The position numbers and the translations under genes are program-made. Source: an uncultured Roseicyclus sp. (GTDB lineage: Bacteria; Pseudomonadota; Alphaproteobacteria; Rhodobacterales; Rhodobacteraceae). From it: DNA of 64,000 nt. This document shows, piece after piece, positions 15,967-24,693 of this stretch. The stretch spans positions 398,982 to 462,981 of the forward strand of contig CANMRT010000001.1 of NCBI GenBank assembly GCA_947500415.1. Reading direction: 5' to 3'. Numbering within the stretch: the first letter of the stretch is position 1; every line of letters begins with the position of its first letter. The notes under the pieces were generated by a model. That model made no database searches, was not told where the DNA came from, and saw nothing but the letters and a program-made list of their open reading frames with translations.

Positions 15967-17873
15967 CCAAGCGCGTTCTCGATATCCGCGACCTGACGGT
16001 CGATTTCTCCCAGGAAGGGGGCACCGTTCACGCCGTGCGCGGGGTGTCGTTTCATGTCGACAAGGGTGAGACCGTTGCGTTGGTCGGTGAGTCCGGGTCG
16101 GGCAAGTCGGTAACCGCGCTATCGACCGTTGATCTACTGCCCGGGTCTGCCGAACTGGGTGGGTCAATCAAATACAACAGTGCGGAGATGATCGGCGCCT
16201 CAGAGGCTGAGTTGCGCCGCGTTAGGGGCAATGACATCAGCTTCATATTTCAGGAGCCGATGACCTCGCTCAATCCGCTCCACACCATCGAAAAGCAGAT
16301 GGCCGAAAGCCTCGTGCTGCACGGGGGCTACAATTATCCGGGCGGCCTGAAGCGCACCGCAAGCGCCATTGCGGGCGGCAATCCGGTGCCAGTGTTGCTG
16401 TCGATCTTCATACTGCTGTCGCTGGTTCTGTTCTACGTGTTCGGAGTGATTCAGCCCGAAAACTTCAGCCGCGTGCGCGATGCAGTGGACGCGGCCACAC
16501 AAACAAGCGGCGTGTTGGTCACTGCCATCGTTAGCCTTGTCGGAGCCGTCGTTCAGGCGGCCATATGGACGGCGGTTATCGCCGTGCCACTATTGTTGCT
16601 GCGGTTCCTACTCCGTGCGCTTGGGTTTACGGAAGTGGTCTCCTCGGACCTGCGTACCAGAGTACTCGACTTGTTGACGAAGGTTGGCATCCGCGATCCC
16701 GAAACGCGACTGGGGGCCTACCCGCACCAGCTATCTGGCGGTCAAAGACAACGTGTGATGATTGCAATGGCATTGGCCAACGGACCAGAGCTTTTGATCG
16801 CCGATGAACCAACAACCGCACTCGACGTGACGATCCAGGCGCAGATCCTCGATCTGTTGGCCGATCTGAAGCGCACGGAGGGGATGAGCCTTTTATTCAT
16901 CACCCATGACCTTGCCATCGTGCGCCGCATCGCCGACCGCGTTTGCGTCATGCAAGGCGGCGAGATTGTCGAGCAGGGAAAAACCGTCGAGATCTTTGAT
17001 AATCCAAAGCACCCCTACACGCGAAAGTTGCTAGGGGCCGAACCTTCAGGCGCGCCCGAGCCAGTTCCGGCAACCGCGGAAGAGATCCTGCAAACCGACG
17101 AATTGCGCATTTGGTTCCCGATCTACCGCGGCCTTCTGCGCCGCACCGCCGGCCACGTGAAAGCGGTCAACGCGGCGACCATCAGCGTTCGTCAAGGGGA
17201 GACACTCGGGATCGTTGGTGAAAGTGGATCGGGTAAAACGACACTGGCATTGGCGATCCTGCGTCTGATCAAATCCATCGGGCCGATCACCTTCCTTGGA
17301 CAAGACCTCTGGACGGCATCCAAGTCAGAACTGCGCGATGTGCGGCGGGATATGCAGATCGTGTTCCAGGATCCTTTCGGATCCCTCAGTCCACGCATGA
17401 CCATCGAGCAGATCGTTGCGGAAGGCCTCAAGGTACAAGGCGTTGGCCCACGAGAACGACGTGCGAGGGTCGGTGAAATCCTGGAAGAGGTCGGGCTGGA
17501 GCGGGACATGATGCACCGTTATCCGCACGAATTCTCCGGCGGTCAGCGCCAGCGCATCGCTATCGCACGCGCGATGATCCTGCGGCCCAAGCTTGTGGTT
17601 CTAGATGAGCCGACAAGCGCGCTCGACATGACCGTTCAGGTGCAAATCGTGGAGCTTCTGCGCAAGCTGCAGAAGGATCACAATCTGGCCTATCTGTTCA
17701 TTAGCCACGACCTGCGTGTCGTGCGCGCGCTCAGCCACAAGGTCATCGTGATGAAGCAGGGTGACGTGGTTGAGATGGGCGAGACCAACGCGCTCTTCGA
17801 CAACCCGCAACAGCAATACACGCGTGAGCTGATGGCGGCTGCGTTCGGAGACAGATCGGGTAGCGCGGCCTAG
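15963..17873 (+). CDS. yejF: Peptide ABC transporter ATP-binding protein (YejF-like) with membrane-hairpin insert
   Basis: A 636-residue protein with two fused nucleotide-binding domains, where YejF normally has about 530. NBD1 has Walker A 42-49 (GESGSGKS), Q-loop Gln97, signature LSGGQ 257-261 and Walker B ending D281-E282. NBD2 has Walker A 419-426, signature FSGGQ near 524 and Walker B near 544-550. Between the Q-loop and signature of NBD1, about residues 123-231 form an insert with a hydrophobic run at 141-161 and a longer one at 183-219, separated by a polar stretch. All catalytic motifs are intact and the frame is uninterrupted. It energises the YejBE importer. It is convergent with hemN, and the stops overlap. 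Confidence 0.92.
   Translation: MTKRVLDIRDLTVDFSQEGGTVHAVRGVSFHVDKGETVALVGESGSGKSVTALSTVDLLPGSAELGGSIKYNSAEMIGASEAELRRVRGNDISFIFQEPMTSLNPLHTIEKQMAESLVLHGGYNYPGGLKRTASAIAGGNPVPVLLSIFILLSLVLFYVFGVIQPENFSRVRDAVDAATQTSGVLVTAIVSLVGAVVQAAIWTAVIAVPLLLLRFLLRALGFTEVVSSDLRTRVLDLLTKVGIRDPETRLGAYPHQLSGGQRQRVMIAMALANGPELLIADEPTTALDVTIQAQILDLLADLKRTEGMSLLFITHDLAIVRRIADRVCVMQGGEIVEQGKTVEIFDNPKHPYTRKLLGAEPSGAPEPVPATAEEILQTDELRIWFPIYRGLLRRTAGHVKAVNAATISVRQGETLGIVGESGSGKTTLALAILRLIKSIGPITFLGQDLWTASKSELRDVRRDMQIVFQDPFGSLSPRMTIEQIVAEGLKVQGVGPRERRARVGEILEEVGLERDMMHRYPHEFSGGQRQRIAIARAMILRPKLVVLDEPTSALDMTVQVQIVELLRKLQKDHNLAYLFISHDLRVVRALSHKVIVMKQGDVVEMGETNALFDNPQQQYTRELMAAAFGDRSGSAA
16329..16655 (+). other. Predicted transmembrane insert inside YejF NBD1
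   Basis: This segment encodes about residues 123-231 of YejF. The flanking sequence reads as an ordinary helical subdomain (AESLVLHGG before, RVLDLLTKVGIRD after), so the insert sits at one point. Its hydrophobic runs are long enough for two or three membrane passes. The intervening region contains a short amphipathic stretch (ENFSRVRDAVDAATQ). Soluble ATPase subunits are not expected to contain such segments. Confidence 0.75.
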
Positions 17874-19219
17874 ATTGCCGACGAATGGCTTGTGGCCCTG
17901 GCGCTCGTGTATGCATCCACGTGCCGTGCGATCAAACGCGTGAGTGGACGAGAGTCTCGGTGAATTCGTAATCCGTTGCCATCGCGGGAAACCTGCCCTT
18001 CAAATTCACAGGCGAGGTCATCAAGGATCGGATCCAGCTGCTGGAGTGTGAAAGGAAGTGACGGGCGTTGATCCACGCCGAAATCGCACATTAGGCGTTC
18101 GATCACAAAACTTCGAAGCGTGTCATCAACGGTCAACACATGGCCCCGGTCCGTGGGCAAATTCCCCGCCCGAACGGCCTTTTGGTAAACGGCGGTGCCA
18201 GCCGCGTTCTGCACATACCCTTGAGGGAATTTCGAGATGGAGGAGGCCCCCAAACCGATCAGCACATCGCAGCGGTCGTCAGTGTAGCCCTGAAAGTTGC
18301 GCCTCAGCCGGCTCTCGCGCGCAGCGCATGCAAGGCTATCGTCTGGTCGTGCGAAATGGTCGATGCCGATGCTTTCATATCCGTCCCACTGCAGAACGCT
18401 TTCTGCTGTCTCAAACAGGGCAAGTCGCGCCTCAGGTGCTGGCAAATCCTCAGTCGGGATCAGCGCTTGCCGCTTGGCCATCCATGGCACGTGGGCATAG
18501 CCGTAAAGCGCCACACGGTCGGGGTTGAGGGAAAGAAGCATCTGCATGGAGGATTCGATGCGCGCCTGTGTTTGACGCGGCAAGCCATATAACAAGTCAG
18601 TGTTCAATGAATTCACGCCGCGCACCCTCAACCCTTCCGCGGCGTTGCGGGTGACCTCATAGCTTTGTTCACGTCCGATAAGTGCCTGCACTTCGGGATC
18701 GAAATCCTGCAACCCGATGGAGGCGCGATTCATTCCAATCGCAGCCAACGCGTCCATGCGCGGTGCGTCGATTTCGTTCGGGTCGATCTCTACTGAGATT
18801 TCTGCGCCCTTTGCTGCCGGGAAGGCTTCGGCCAATGCTGCACCAAGGCGTGTGATGTCAGCGGGCGGGAGCAGCGTGGGCGTCCCACCCCCCCAATGAA
18901 TGCGTTGGGCGTGTACACCGTCAGGCAGGGCGGCCTTTACTGTCTCAATCTCGCGGATCAGCGTGTCGACATATGCCGTAACTGGGGATTGTGTCCGCGT
19001 TCCCTGCGTGCGGCACGCGCAGAACCAGCAAAGCCTTCTACAAAACGGGATGTGGAGGTAGACAGAAACTGTGCTGCCTTCGGGCACCTGCGACAGCCAC
19101 CTCGCATGCACAGCCTCTGACACGCCATCGCTGAAATGGTTTGCCGGCGGGTAGGAGGTGTAACGCGGGACATTCGCCTCAAAAAGGCCCAATCGTCGCA
19201 TTTGATAATATCTGTCCAT
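17870..19219 (-). CDS. hemN: Oxygen-independent coproporphyrinogen III oxidase
   Basis: A radical-SAM enzyme of about 449 residues. The cluster motif CRRLCWFC (CxxxCxxC) is preceded by VYLHIPF, and the SAM-binding GGGTP motif follows. The N-terminus RLGLFEANVPRYTSYPP is typical of HemN. I chose the Met that aligns with HemN proteins at 19219. A start at 19249 is possible but lies only 6 nt from the FNR box, and Met at 19201 is another option. It decarboxylates coproporphyrinogen III without oxygen, supplying haem under low oxygen. An FNR box lies in the divergent gap with fnrL. Confidence 0.94.
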   Translation of the reverse strand: MDRYYQMRRLGLFEANVPRYTSYPPANHFSDGVSEAVHARWLSQVPEGSTVSVYLHIPFCRRLCWFCACRTQGTRTQSPVTAYVDTLIREIETVKAALPDGVHAQRIHWGGGTPTLLPPADITRLGAALAEAFPAAKGAEISVEIDPNEIDAPRMDALAAIGMNRASIGLQDFDPEVQALIGREQSYEVTRNAAEGLRVRGVNSLNTDLLYGLPRQTQARIESSMQMLLSLNPDRVALYGYAHVPWMAKRQALIPTEDLPAPEARLALFETAESVLQWDGYESIGIDHFARPDDSLACAARESRLRRNFQGYTDDRCDVLIGLGASSISKFPQGYVQNAAGTAVYQKAVRAGNLPTDRGHVLTVDDTLRSFVIERLMCDFGVDQRPSLPFTLQQLDPILDDLACEFEGQVSRDGNGLRIHRDSRPLTRLIARHVDAYTSARATSHSSAI

Positions 19220-19254
19220 GGCGTAAAACATATGAACGACCGGGTGCATTCGCT

Positions 19255-19268
19255 TTGACGCAGATCAA
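19255..19268 (+). promoter_or_regulatory. FNR box between hemN and fnrL
   Basis: TTGACGCAGATCAA matches TTGAT-N4-ATCAA at 9 of 10 informative positions. Its centre is about 42 nt from the chosen ATG of hemN and 41.5 nt from the ATG of fnrL. fnrL has a Shine-Dalgarno (CCGGGA) about 8 nt before its ATG, so its transcript must start well before the ATG. The box would then overlap its promoter and could repress fnrL while controlling hemN. Confidence 0.85.
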
Positions 19269-19302
19269 GCATGCCGACGGTTTGTTTGACCGGGAAAAAC
19301 AG

Positions 19303-20049
19303 ATGCAGAATGCCGCGTTTTCATTGGCAAAAGTTGATTGTTCGGCTTGTCCGATCCGTCATCGTGCCGTCTGCGCACGATGCGACGAGGATGAGTTGGC
19401 GCATCTCAACGGCATCAAGTTCTACAAGTCCTACAAGGCCGGTGAGCCGATTGTTTGGGCCGGGGATGAGGTTGATTTTGTAGCCTCAGTCGTGGGCGGC
19501 GTGGCAACGCTGACCCAGACGATGGAGGATGGGCGGCGTCAGATGGTGGGGCTTTTGCTGGCTTCAGATTTCATCGGACGCCCCAACCGCGAGACCGTGG
19601 CCTACGATGTGACAGCCATTTCCGATGTGACGCTGTGCTGTTTCCGGCGCAAACCGTTCCACGAAATGTTGGTGAAGACACCCCACATCAGTCAGCGCCT
19701 GCTAGAGATGACATTGGACGAGTTGGATGCAGCGCGAGAATGGATGCTGATCCTTGGCCGCAAAACCGCGCGTGAAAAGATTGCGAGTTTCTTATCAATC
19801 ATAGCGCGGCGCGAAACCATCGCAGAAGGTGGGGATGTTGGCACCAATGTCGCTTTTGAGTTGCCGCTGACGCGTGAGGCGATGGCGGACTATCTGGGCT
19901 TGACGCTTGAGACGGTCAGCCGCCAGATGTCGAGCCTGAAGCGCGACGGCGTGATCCAGCTGGAAGGGAAACGCCGCGTCGTCGTTCCCGATTTCAACAG
20001 TCTTTTGAACGAGACGGGCGATGATTCCGACGGCGGTGTTTTGGTCTGA
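19303..20049 (+). CDS. fnrL: Oxygen-responsive transcription regulator FnrL
   Basis: A 248-residue Crp/Fnr family protein. The N-terminus carries C13, C16, C24 and C27 (CSACPIRHRAVCARC), and the sensor domain has C112-C113, supplying the ligands for an oxygen-labile 4Fe-4S cluster as in FNR. The C-terminal helix-turn-helix (REAMADYLGLTLETVSRQMSSL) contains the E--SR recognition residues for TTGAT half sites. ATG 19303 is preferred over upstream in-frame codons because the FNR box lies before it. It should activate hemN, ccoNOQP and ccoGHIS when oxygen is low. Confidence 0.96.
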   Translation: MQNAAFSLAKVDCSACPIRHRAVCARCDEDELAHLNGIKFYKSYKAGEPIVWAGDEVDFVASVVGGVATLTQTMEDGRRQMVGLLLASDFIGRPNRETVAYDVTAISDVTLCCFRRKPFHEMLVKTPHISQRLLEMTLDELDAAREWMLILGRKTAREKIASFLSIIARRETIAEGGDVGTNVAFELPLTREAMADYLGLTLETVSRQMSSLKRDGVIQLEGKRRVVVPDFNSLLNETGDDSDGGVLV

Positions 20050-20062
20050 CCTAGGCTGTTCG

Positions 20063-20863
20063 TCAGGCTTTTCCCTGCGTTTCCTTGTGAATCTGGTTCA
20101 ATTCGCGCCACCGAGCGATGGCGGCTGGTGCGAATGGAGTGTCTGCCGCTGCGTCACTCGCAAAATGCCCAAAGTGATCCACGCCTCGCACAAGGATTGC
20201 GGTGTCCCGATCGTGTTTGGTTTGACGCACATGTGGTGCGATAAACTGCGCGTTTAGCCCGATGCGACGATCGTTGCTGTTGTTGGGCATTGAGGCGTGC
20301 AGTGTCCAACCATGGTGGAAGGAGGCCTCGCCCGGACGAAGTGGGCAGAGCACAGCCTCGCTTTCATCAACGCCTTCGACCGTTTGCGCCTGGAACAACA
20401 CGTTGTCCGCATCATCGGACGTCTTGTGGTGAAACACGCCACGCTTGTGGCTGCCGGGGATCATGCGCATGCAGCCGCTTTTGGCTGTTGCAGGCGACAG
20501 GGCTAACCACAGCGACACCTGCGCGTCGTCACTTAGCCCCCAAAAGGTCAGATCCTGGTGCCAAGAGACGAAGGACGCCGTTTGCGGTTCTTTGATGATG
20601 TACTCGCAATCGTACAGGAGGATGTCCGGCCCAAGGATCGCCTCGACAGTATCGAGCACCTTTGGGTGGGTCACCAATTCCCACGCCGAAGGCAGGACAG
20701 TGTGCATCTTGGCTTTGTAGTGCAGCGCGCCCTGTTCTGCTTCTGCCTCCTCCAAGATCTGGCGATGTCGCGCGACCTCTTCCCCTGACAGGATCGGCAC
20801 CGGCGAGGCATACCCATCGCGAAGGTAGTCTTCTGCCCATTTGTCCGCAGTTTGATCCAGCAT
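20063..20863 (-). CDS. Phytanoyl-CoA dioxygenase (PhyH) family protein
   Basis: A 266-residue Fe(II)/2-oxoglutarate-dependent oxygenase-like protein. Start at 20863 follows an excellent ribosome binding site (GGGGAGG). The metal triad can be read as HxD in SWHQDLTFWG plus a distal His in FHHGWTLHAS, followed by the Arg in NDRRIGL that would bind 2-oxoglutarate. The substrate is unknown, and relatives hydroxylate acyl-CoAs, amino acids or ectoine. It is convergent with fnrL and divergent from ccoN, and sits between genes of the low-oxygen regulon although the reaction needs oxygen. Confidence 0.85.
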   Translation of the reverse strand: MLDQTADKWAEDYLRDGYASPVPILSGEEVARHRQILEEAEAEQGALHYKAKMHTVLPSAWELVTHPKVLDTVEAILGPDILLYDCEYIIKEPQTASFVSWHQDLTFWGLSDDAQVSLWLALSPATAKSGCMRMIPGSHKRGVFHHKTSDDADNVLFQAQTVEGVDESEAVLCPLRPGEASFHHGWTLHASMPNNSNDRRIGLNAQFIAPHVRQTKHDRDTAILVRGVDHFGHFASDAAADTPFAPAAIARWRELNQIHKETQGKA

Positions 20864-20976
20864 TTCCAAACGCCTCCCCGCAATTGAACGTTTCAATCCT
20901 GCAAGTTGAAAGGACAGGCGGTCTTTGCCGCTAGCGACATTCTGACTTCGCATCTTGGCGGCGCATCACTCCGAAC

Positions 20977-20990
20977 TTGACCCAGATCAA
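20977..20990 (+). promoter_or_regulatory. FNR box upstream of ccoNOQP
   Basis: TTGACCCAGATCAA has the same two half sites as the fnrL/hemN box. The centre is about 101 nt before the ccoN ATG. If FNR acts at -41.5, transcription would start near 21025, giving a 60-nt leader. This rules out the longer open frame that begins inside the box as the ccoN start. Confidence 0.88.
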
Positions 20991-21084
20991 AGCGTCCGTC
21001 GGCGAAACTTCCGATGACGGGTCGAACGGAATGCCCGTGGTCCGCCCAGATTCGGCGGCTCGGGGTAAGGTGAAGGGACGACCG

Positions 21085-22680
21085 ATGTCAGACTATCTGA
21101 AGCTCGCGGTCCTTGGGCTTGTCACCGTATTCGCGGCAATGGGCGCGAACTACGGCCTCGACGTGGCTTACAAGGTGCATGCGTGGATCATCATGGCGGT
21201 CGCTGGGGGCACGTTTCTGTGGCAATTGCGCCGCACGGGCGAGCCTGCGGTGCCAGTGCCAACTGGGGAATACATGGATGGTCCGGTCAGGGCGGCCGCC
21301 ATCGCCACGGCCTTCTGGGGCATTGTGGGCTTTCTCGCAGGCGTCTTCATCGCGTTTCAATTGGCATTTCCCGCGCTCAACTTCGATTGGGCACAGGGCT
21401 ACGCCAACTTCGGCCGCTTGCGCCCACTTCACACATCGGCTGTGATCTTCGCCTTCGGCGGTAACGCCCTGATTGCGGCGTCCTTCTACATCGTGCAACG
21501 CACCAGCGCCGTGCGGATGTGGGGCGGAGGGCTAAGCTGGTTCGTCTTCTGGGGATATCAGCTGTTCATCGTCTTGGCTGCGACGGGCTATCTTATGGGG
21601 TCGACTCAAGGTCAGGAATACGCAGAACCTGAATGGTATGTGGACCTATGGCTGACCGTGGTTTGGGTGGCCTTCCTGCTGGTTTACCTCGGCACGATCT
21701 TGAAACGGAAAGAGCCCCACATTTACGTGGCGAACTGGTTCCTGCTGAGCTTCATCGTAACAGTCGCGCTGCTACACGTTGTGAACAATCTGTCGATCCC
21801 CGTCTCAATCTGGGGTTCGCGCAGTGTGCAAGTGTTCAGCGGCGTGCAGAATGCCATGACCCAATGGTGGTATGGCCACAACGCCGTGGGATTCTTCCTG
21901 ACTGCCGGCTTCCTGGGAATGATGTACTACTTCATTCCGAAGCAGGCCGAGCGTCCGGTTTACAGCTACAAACTGTCGATCATCCACTTCTGGGCGCTGA
22001 TCTTCCTGTACATCTGGGCGGGTCCCCACCACTTGCACTACACCGCTTTGCCGGATTGGGCCTCGACCCTTGGCATGGTGTTCTCGATCATTCTCTGGAT
22101 GCCGAGCTGGGGTGGGATGATCAACGGATTGATGACCCTGCAAGGGGCGTGGGACAAGCTGCGCACGGACCCGATCCTGCGTATGATGGTCACATCGCTG
22201 GCCTTCTACGGTATGTCCACATTCGAGGGTCCGATGATGTCGATCCGCGCGGTGAACTCTCTGTCGCATTACACGGACTGGACCATTGGCCACGTACATT
22301 CCGGAGCGCTGGGCTGGAACGGGATGATCACCTTCGGGATGCTCTACTACCTGTTCCCGAAACTCTGGCACGTGAAGCTTTACAGTCTGCGCGCGGTCAG
22401 CTGGCACTTTTGGCTCGCGACCGTGGGTATCGTTCTCTACGCAGCGTCGATGTGGGTGACCGGCATCATGGAAGGCCTGATGTGGCGCGAAGTGGATGCG
22501 CAAGGCTTCCTCGTGAACTCCTTCGCAGACACCGTCGAGGCCAAATTCCCGATGTATGTGGTCCGCGGCCTGGGAGGGATCATGTTCCTCTCCGGCGCGC
22601 TGATCATGGCATGGAACCTTTGGATGACCGTTCGGTCCGCAGGCAACAAACCTGCATCCGATCTGGTCCCGGCTGAATAA
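21085..22680 (+). CDS. ccoN: cbb3-type cytochrome c oxidase subunit I
   Basis: A 531-residue membrane protein with about 12 helices. It contains the CuB and haem ligand regions, including [27 protein letters not shown] and [23 protein letters not shown]. The start at 21085 ([13 protein letters not shown]) follows AAGGGA and gives the usual length. It is the catalytic subunit that reduces O2 to water with high affinity in the inner membrane. It heads the ccoNOQP operon behind an FNR box. Confidence 0.97.
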   Translation: MSDYLKLAVLGLVTVFAAMGANYGLDVAYKVHAWIIMAVAGGTFLWQLRRTGEPAVPVPTGEYMDGPVRAAAIATAFWGIVGFLAGVFIAFQLAFPALNFDWAQGYANFGRLRPLHTSAVIFAFGGNALIAASFYIVQRTSAVRMWGGGLSWFVFWGYQLFIVLAATGYLMGSTQGQEYAEPEWYVDLWLTVVWVAFLLVYLGTILKRKEPHIYVANWFLLSFIVTVALLHVVNNLSIPVSIWGSRSVQVFSGVQNAMTQWWYGHNAVGFFLTAGFLGMMYYFIPKQAERPVYSYKLSIIHFWALIFLYIWAGPHHLHYTALPDWASTLGMVFSIILWMPSWGGMINGLMTLQGAWDKLRTDPILRMMVTSLAFYGMSTFEGPMMSIRAVNSLSHYTDWTIGHVHSGALGWNGMITFGMLYYLFPKLWHVKLYSLRAVSWHFWLATVGIVLYAASMWVTGIMEGLMWREVDAQGFLVNSFADTVEAKFPMYVVRGLGGIMFLSGALIMAWNLWMTVRSAGNKPASDLVPAE

Positions 22681-22694
22681 GGAGGGCGCGGGAT

Positions 22695-23417
22695 ATGGGT
22701 GTTCTTGACCAACACAAGAAGATCGAAACCAATGCCACGCTTTTGCTGGCGCTGAGTTTCGTCGTGGTCACCGTGGGTGGCATCGTGGAAATCGCACCGC
22801 TGTTCTATCTTGAGAACACGATTGAGGATGTAGAGGGCATGCGCCCCTACTCCCCCCTCGAGCTGGCAGGGCGCGAGATCTACGTTCGCGAGGGCTGCTA
22901 CGTTTGCCACTCTCAGATGATCCGCCCTATGCGGGACGAGGTCGAACGCTATGGCCATTACAGCCTCGCGGCCGAAAGCCAGTACGACCACCCGTTCCAA
23001 TGGGGATCGAAACGCACGGGGCCCGATCTGGCCCGCGTCGGTGGGCGGTATTCGGATGAGTGGCACTATGACCACCTCCTCGATCCACAGGCAGTCGTGC
23101 CGGAAAGCATCATGCCGTCTTATGCCTTCTTGGCAGATCGGGAGCTTACGGGCGAACGGATTGGTGATCTGATGGGAACCCACGCCTTTGTCGGGGTGCC
23201 CTATACCGAGGAGATGCTGGAAATGGCGTCCGCCGACTTCATCGAACAGGCGACGGATTTCGGCGACCCAGGCGTGGTTGATCGCTACCCCGGTGCGCAG
23301 CAACGTGACTTCGATGGCAATCCAGCAGTGACCGAAATGGACGCCTTGATTGCCTATCTTCAAATGCTCGGAACGTTGGTCGATTTCTCGACCTTCACAC
23401 CCGACGAGAGCCGGTGA
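22695..23417 (+). CDS. ccoO: cbb3-type cytochrome c oxidase subunit II (monohaem)
   Basis: A 240-residue protein with one N-terminal membrane helix (about 15-35) and a periplasmic cytochrome c domain. CYVCH at 68-72 binds one haem c, with the distal Met region near SIMPSYAFL. The following [17 protein letters not shown] and [17 protein letters not shown] blocks are diagnostic of CcoO/FixO. It accepts electrons from CcoP and passes them to CcoN. It starts 14 nt after ccoN behind GGAGGG. Confidence 0.97.
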   Translation: MGVLDQHKKIETNATLLLALSFVVVTVGGIVEIAPLFYLENTIEDVEGMRPYSPLELAGREIYVREGCYVCHSQMIRPMRDEVERYGHYSLAAESQYDHPFQWGSKRTGPDLARVGGRYSDEWHYDHLLDPQAVVPESIMPSYAFLADRELTGERIGDLMGTHAFVGVPYTEEMLEMASADFIEQATDFGDPGVVDRYPGAQQRDFDGNPAVTEMDALIAYLQMLGTLVDFSTFTPDESR

Positions 23418-23429
23418 GGGGGATCAATC

Positions 23430-23618
23430 ATGGACTATGAATTCCTTCGTGGATTGTCGGGGAGCATCGGCACGGTTTTGCTAGTCGCCAGCTTTGCAGG
23501 CTTTGTGATCTTCGCTTTCCGCCCCGGATCAAAGCGCGTCCATCGCGACAGCGCCGAAATCCCTTTCCGCCACGACGATGCACCAGCGCGCGATGACGCC
23601 GGGCAGGAGGCGCAGTAA
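23430..23618 (+). CDS. ccoQ: cbb3 oxidase small subunit
   Basis: A 62-residue protein with a single membrane helix (about residues 12-31) and the typical continuation FAFRPGSKRVHRDSAEIPF of CcoQ/FixQ. It stabilises the CcoNO-CcoP interaction. It lies between ccoO and ccoP, and its TAA shares a base with the ATG of ccoP, so translation is coupled. A GGGGG ribosome binding site precedes the start. Confidence 0.94.
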   Translation: MDYEFLRGLSGSIGTVLLVASFAGFVIFAFRPGSKRVHRDSAEIPFRHDDAPARDDAGQEAQ

Positions 23619-24502
23619 TGACTGACCAGAACAATCCATCCAACCTGCAACCGGACGATCCGGATACAACTGGCCACACTTGGGACGGTATTCAGGAGTT
23701 CAACAATCCACTTCCGCGTTGGTGGCTGTGGTGCTTTTACCTGACGATCATTTGGGGCGTGGCCTACACGGTTCTGTATCCGGCTTGGCCGGGGATCAGT
23801 GGTGCAACGGCCGGTATTCTAGGATATTCTACACGCGCTGAGGTCAGCGAAGAAATCGAACGCTTCGATGCACTGAACGCGGATTTGCGCACTCAGCTGA
23901 CCGAAGTGGAACTGGCGTCGGTGAACCGGGAAGACTCGCCGGAGCTCTACAACTTCGCGCTCCAGGCCGGGTCTGCGACTTTTGCCAATTGGTGCTCACA
24001 GTGTCATGGCGCCGGTGCGGCAGGTGTGCAGGCGGCGGGCTACCCGAACCTGCTGGACGACGATTGGCTGTGGGGCGGTACGTTGGAAGAAATCCAGGCC
24101 ACCATCGCCCACGGTATCCGGAACGAGGAGGACCCCGATACGCGGTGGTCCGAAATGACGGCCTTCGAGGGCATCCTGAGTGATGAGGAGATCTCACATG
24201 TTGTGAACCACGTGCTGTCCATCTCTGGGCAGGAGGCTGACGCGACCCTGGCAAGTGCGGGCGATGGGGTCTTCCTCGACAATTGCGCGGCGTGCCACGG
24301 CGATGCTGGGATGGGCGACCGTTTTCTTGGCGCGCCCAACCTGACCGATGCGATTTGGCTTTACGGCGGATCGGCCGAGGCGATCGAGGAAACCGTACGC
24401 CACTCGCGTTTCGGCGTCATGCCCGGCTGGTCTGGCCGCCTGAGCGAGGCCGAAGTGAATGCGACGGCCCTTTACGTCCACAGTCTTGGGGGTGGCGAAT
24501 AA
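23618..24502 (+). CDS. ccoP: cbb3-type cytochrome c oxidase subunit III (dihaem)
   Basis: A 294-residue protein with a cytoplasmic N-terminus containing the HTWDGIQEFNNPLPRWW motif, a membrane helix at about 36-56, a linker, and two cytochrome c domains. Haems attach at CSQCH (126-130) and CAACH (223-227). It is the electron entry subunit facing the periplasm. It is the last gene of ccoNOQP, followed by a strong hairpin. Confidence 0.97.
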   Translation: MTDQNNPSNLQPDDPDTTGHTWDGIQEFNNPLPRWWLWCFYLTIIWGVAYTVLYPAWPGISGATAGILGYSTRAEVSEEIERFDALNADLRTQLTEVELASVNREDSPELYNFALQAGSATFANWCSQCHGAGAAGVQAAGYPNLLDDDWLWGGTLEEIQATIAHGIRNEEDPDTRWSEMTAFEGILSDEEISHVVNHVLSISGQEADATLASAGDGVFLDNCAACHGDAGMGDRFLGAPNLTDAIWLYGGSAEAIEETVRHSRFGVMPGWSGRLSEAEVNATALYVHSLGGGE

Positions 24503-24551
24503 GCCCCCAAGCCCCACGAATGCCGGTGGCTCGACGACCGCCGCCGGTTCA

Positions 24552-24597
24552 GCGCCAGTCCCATGTCCTGTTCGCGCTTTACCCATGGGACTGGCGC
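24552..24597 (+). terminator. 14-bp perfect stem-loop between ccoP and ccoG
   Basis: GCGCCAGTCCCATG (24552-24565) and CATGGGACTGGCGC (24584-24597) are perfectly complementary across an 18-nt loop. There is no T-run directly after it, so it may act in factor-assisted termination or protect the ccoNOQP mRNA from 3' decay. It separates ccoNOQP from ccoGHIS, which has its own FNR box just downstream. Confidence 0.65.
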
Positions 24598-24611
24598 GCC
24601 ATTCGCAGACC

Positions 24612-24625
24612 TTGATCCACGTCAA
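24612..24625 (+). promoter_or_regulatory. FNR box upstream of ccoGHIS
   Basis: TTGATCCACGTCAA matches the FNR consensus at 9 of 10 informative positions. The centre is about 75 nt before ATG 24694. Activation from -41.5 would start transcription near 24660, after an alternative GTG at 24658, which supports the downstream ATG. An FNR box before rdxB/ccoG is known in Rhodobacter. Confidence 0.85.
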
Positions 24626-24693
24626 GGTGCGCACCCGCTGCGGCACTTAGACAGGATGTGCGAACAGACAGAATCTCACGGGACATCTTTGCC

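Noticed and set aside
15963-17873. YejF as a frameshifted or chimeric pseudogene
   Set aside because: The frame is continuous, both NBDs keep all motifs, gene overlap with yejE is normal, and homologous sequence resumes exactly after the insert.
21633-22676. 347-codon open frame on the plus strand inside ccoN
   Set aside because: It overlaps the strongly conserved ccoN in another frame, and the translation is Arg/Gly/Pro/His-rich without any motif.
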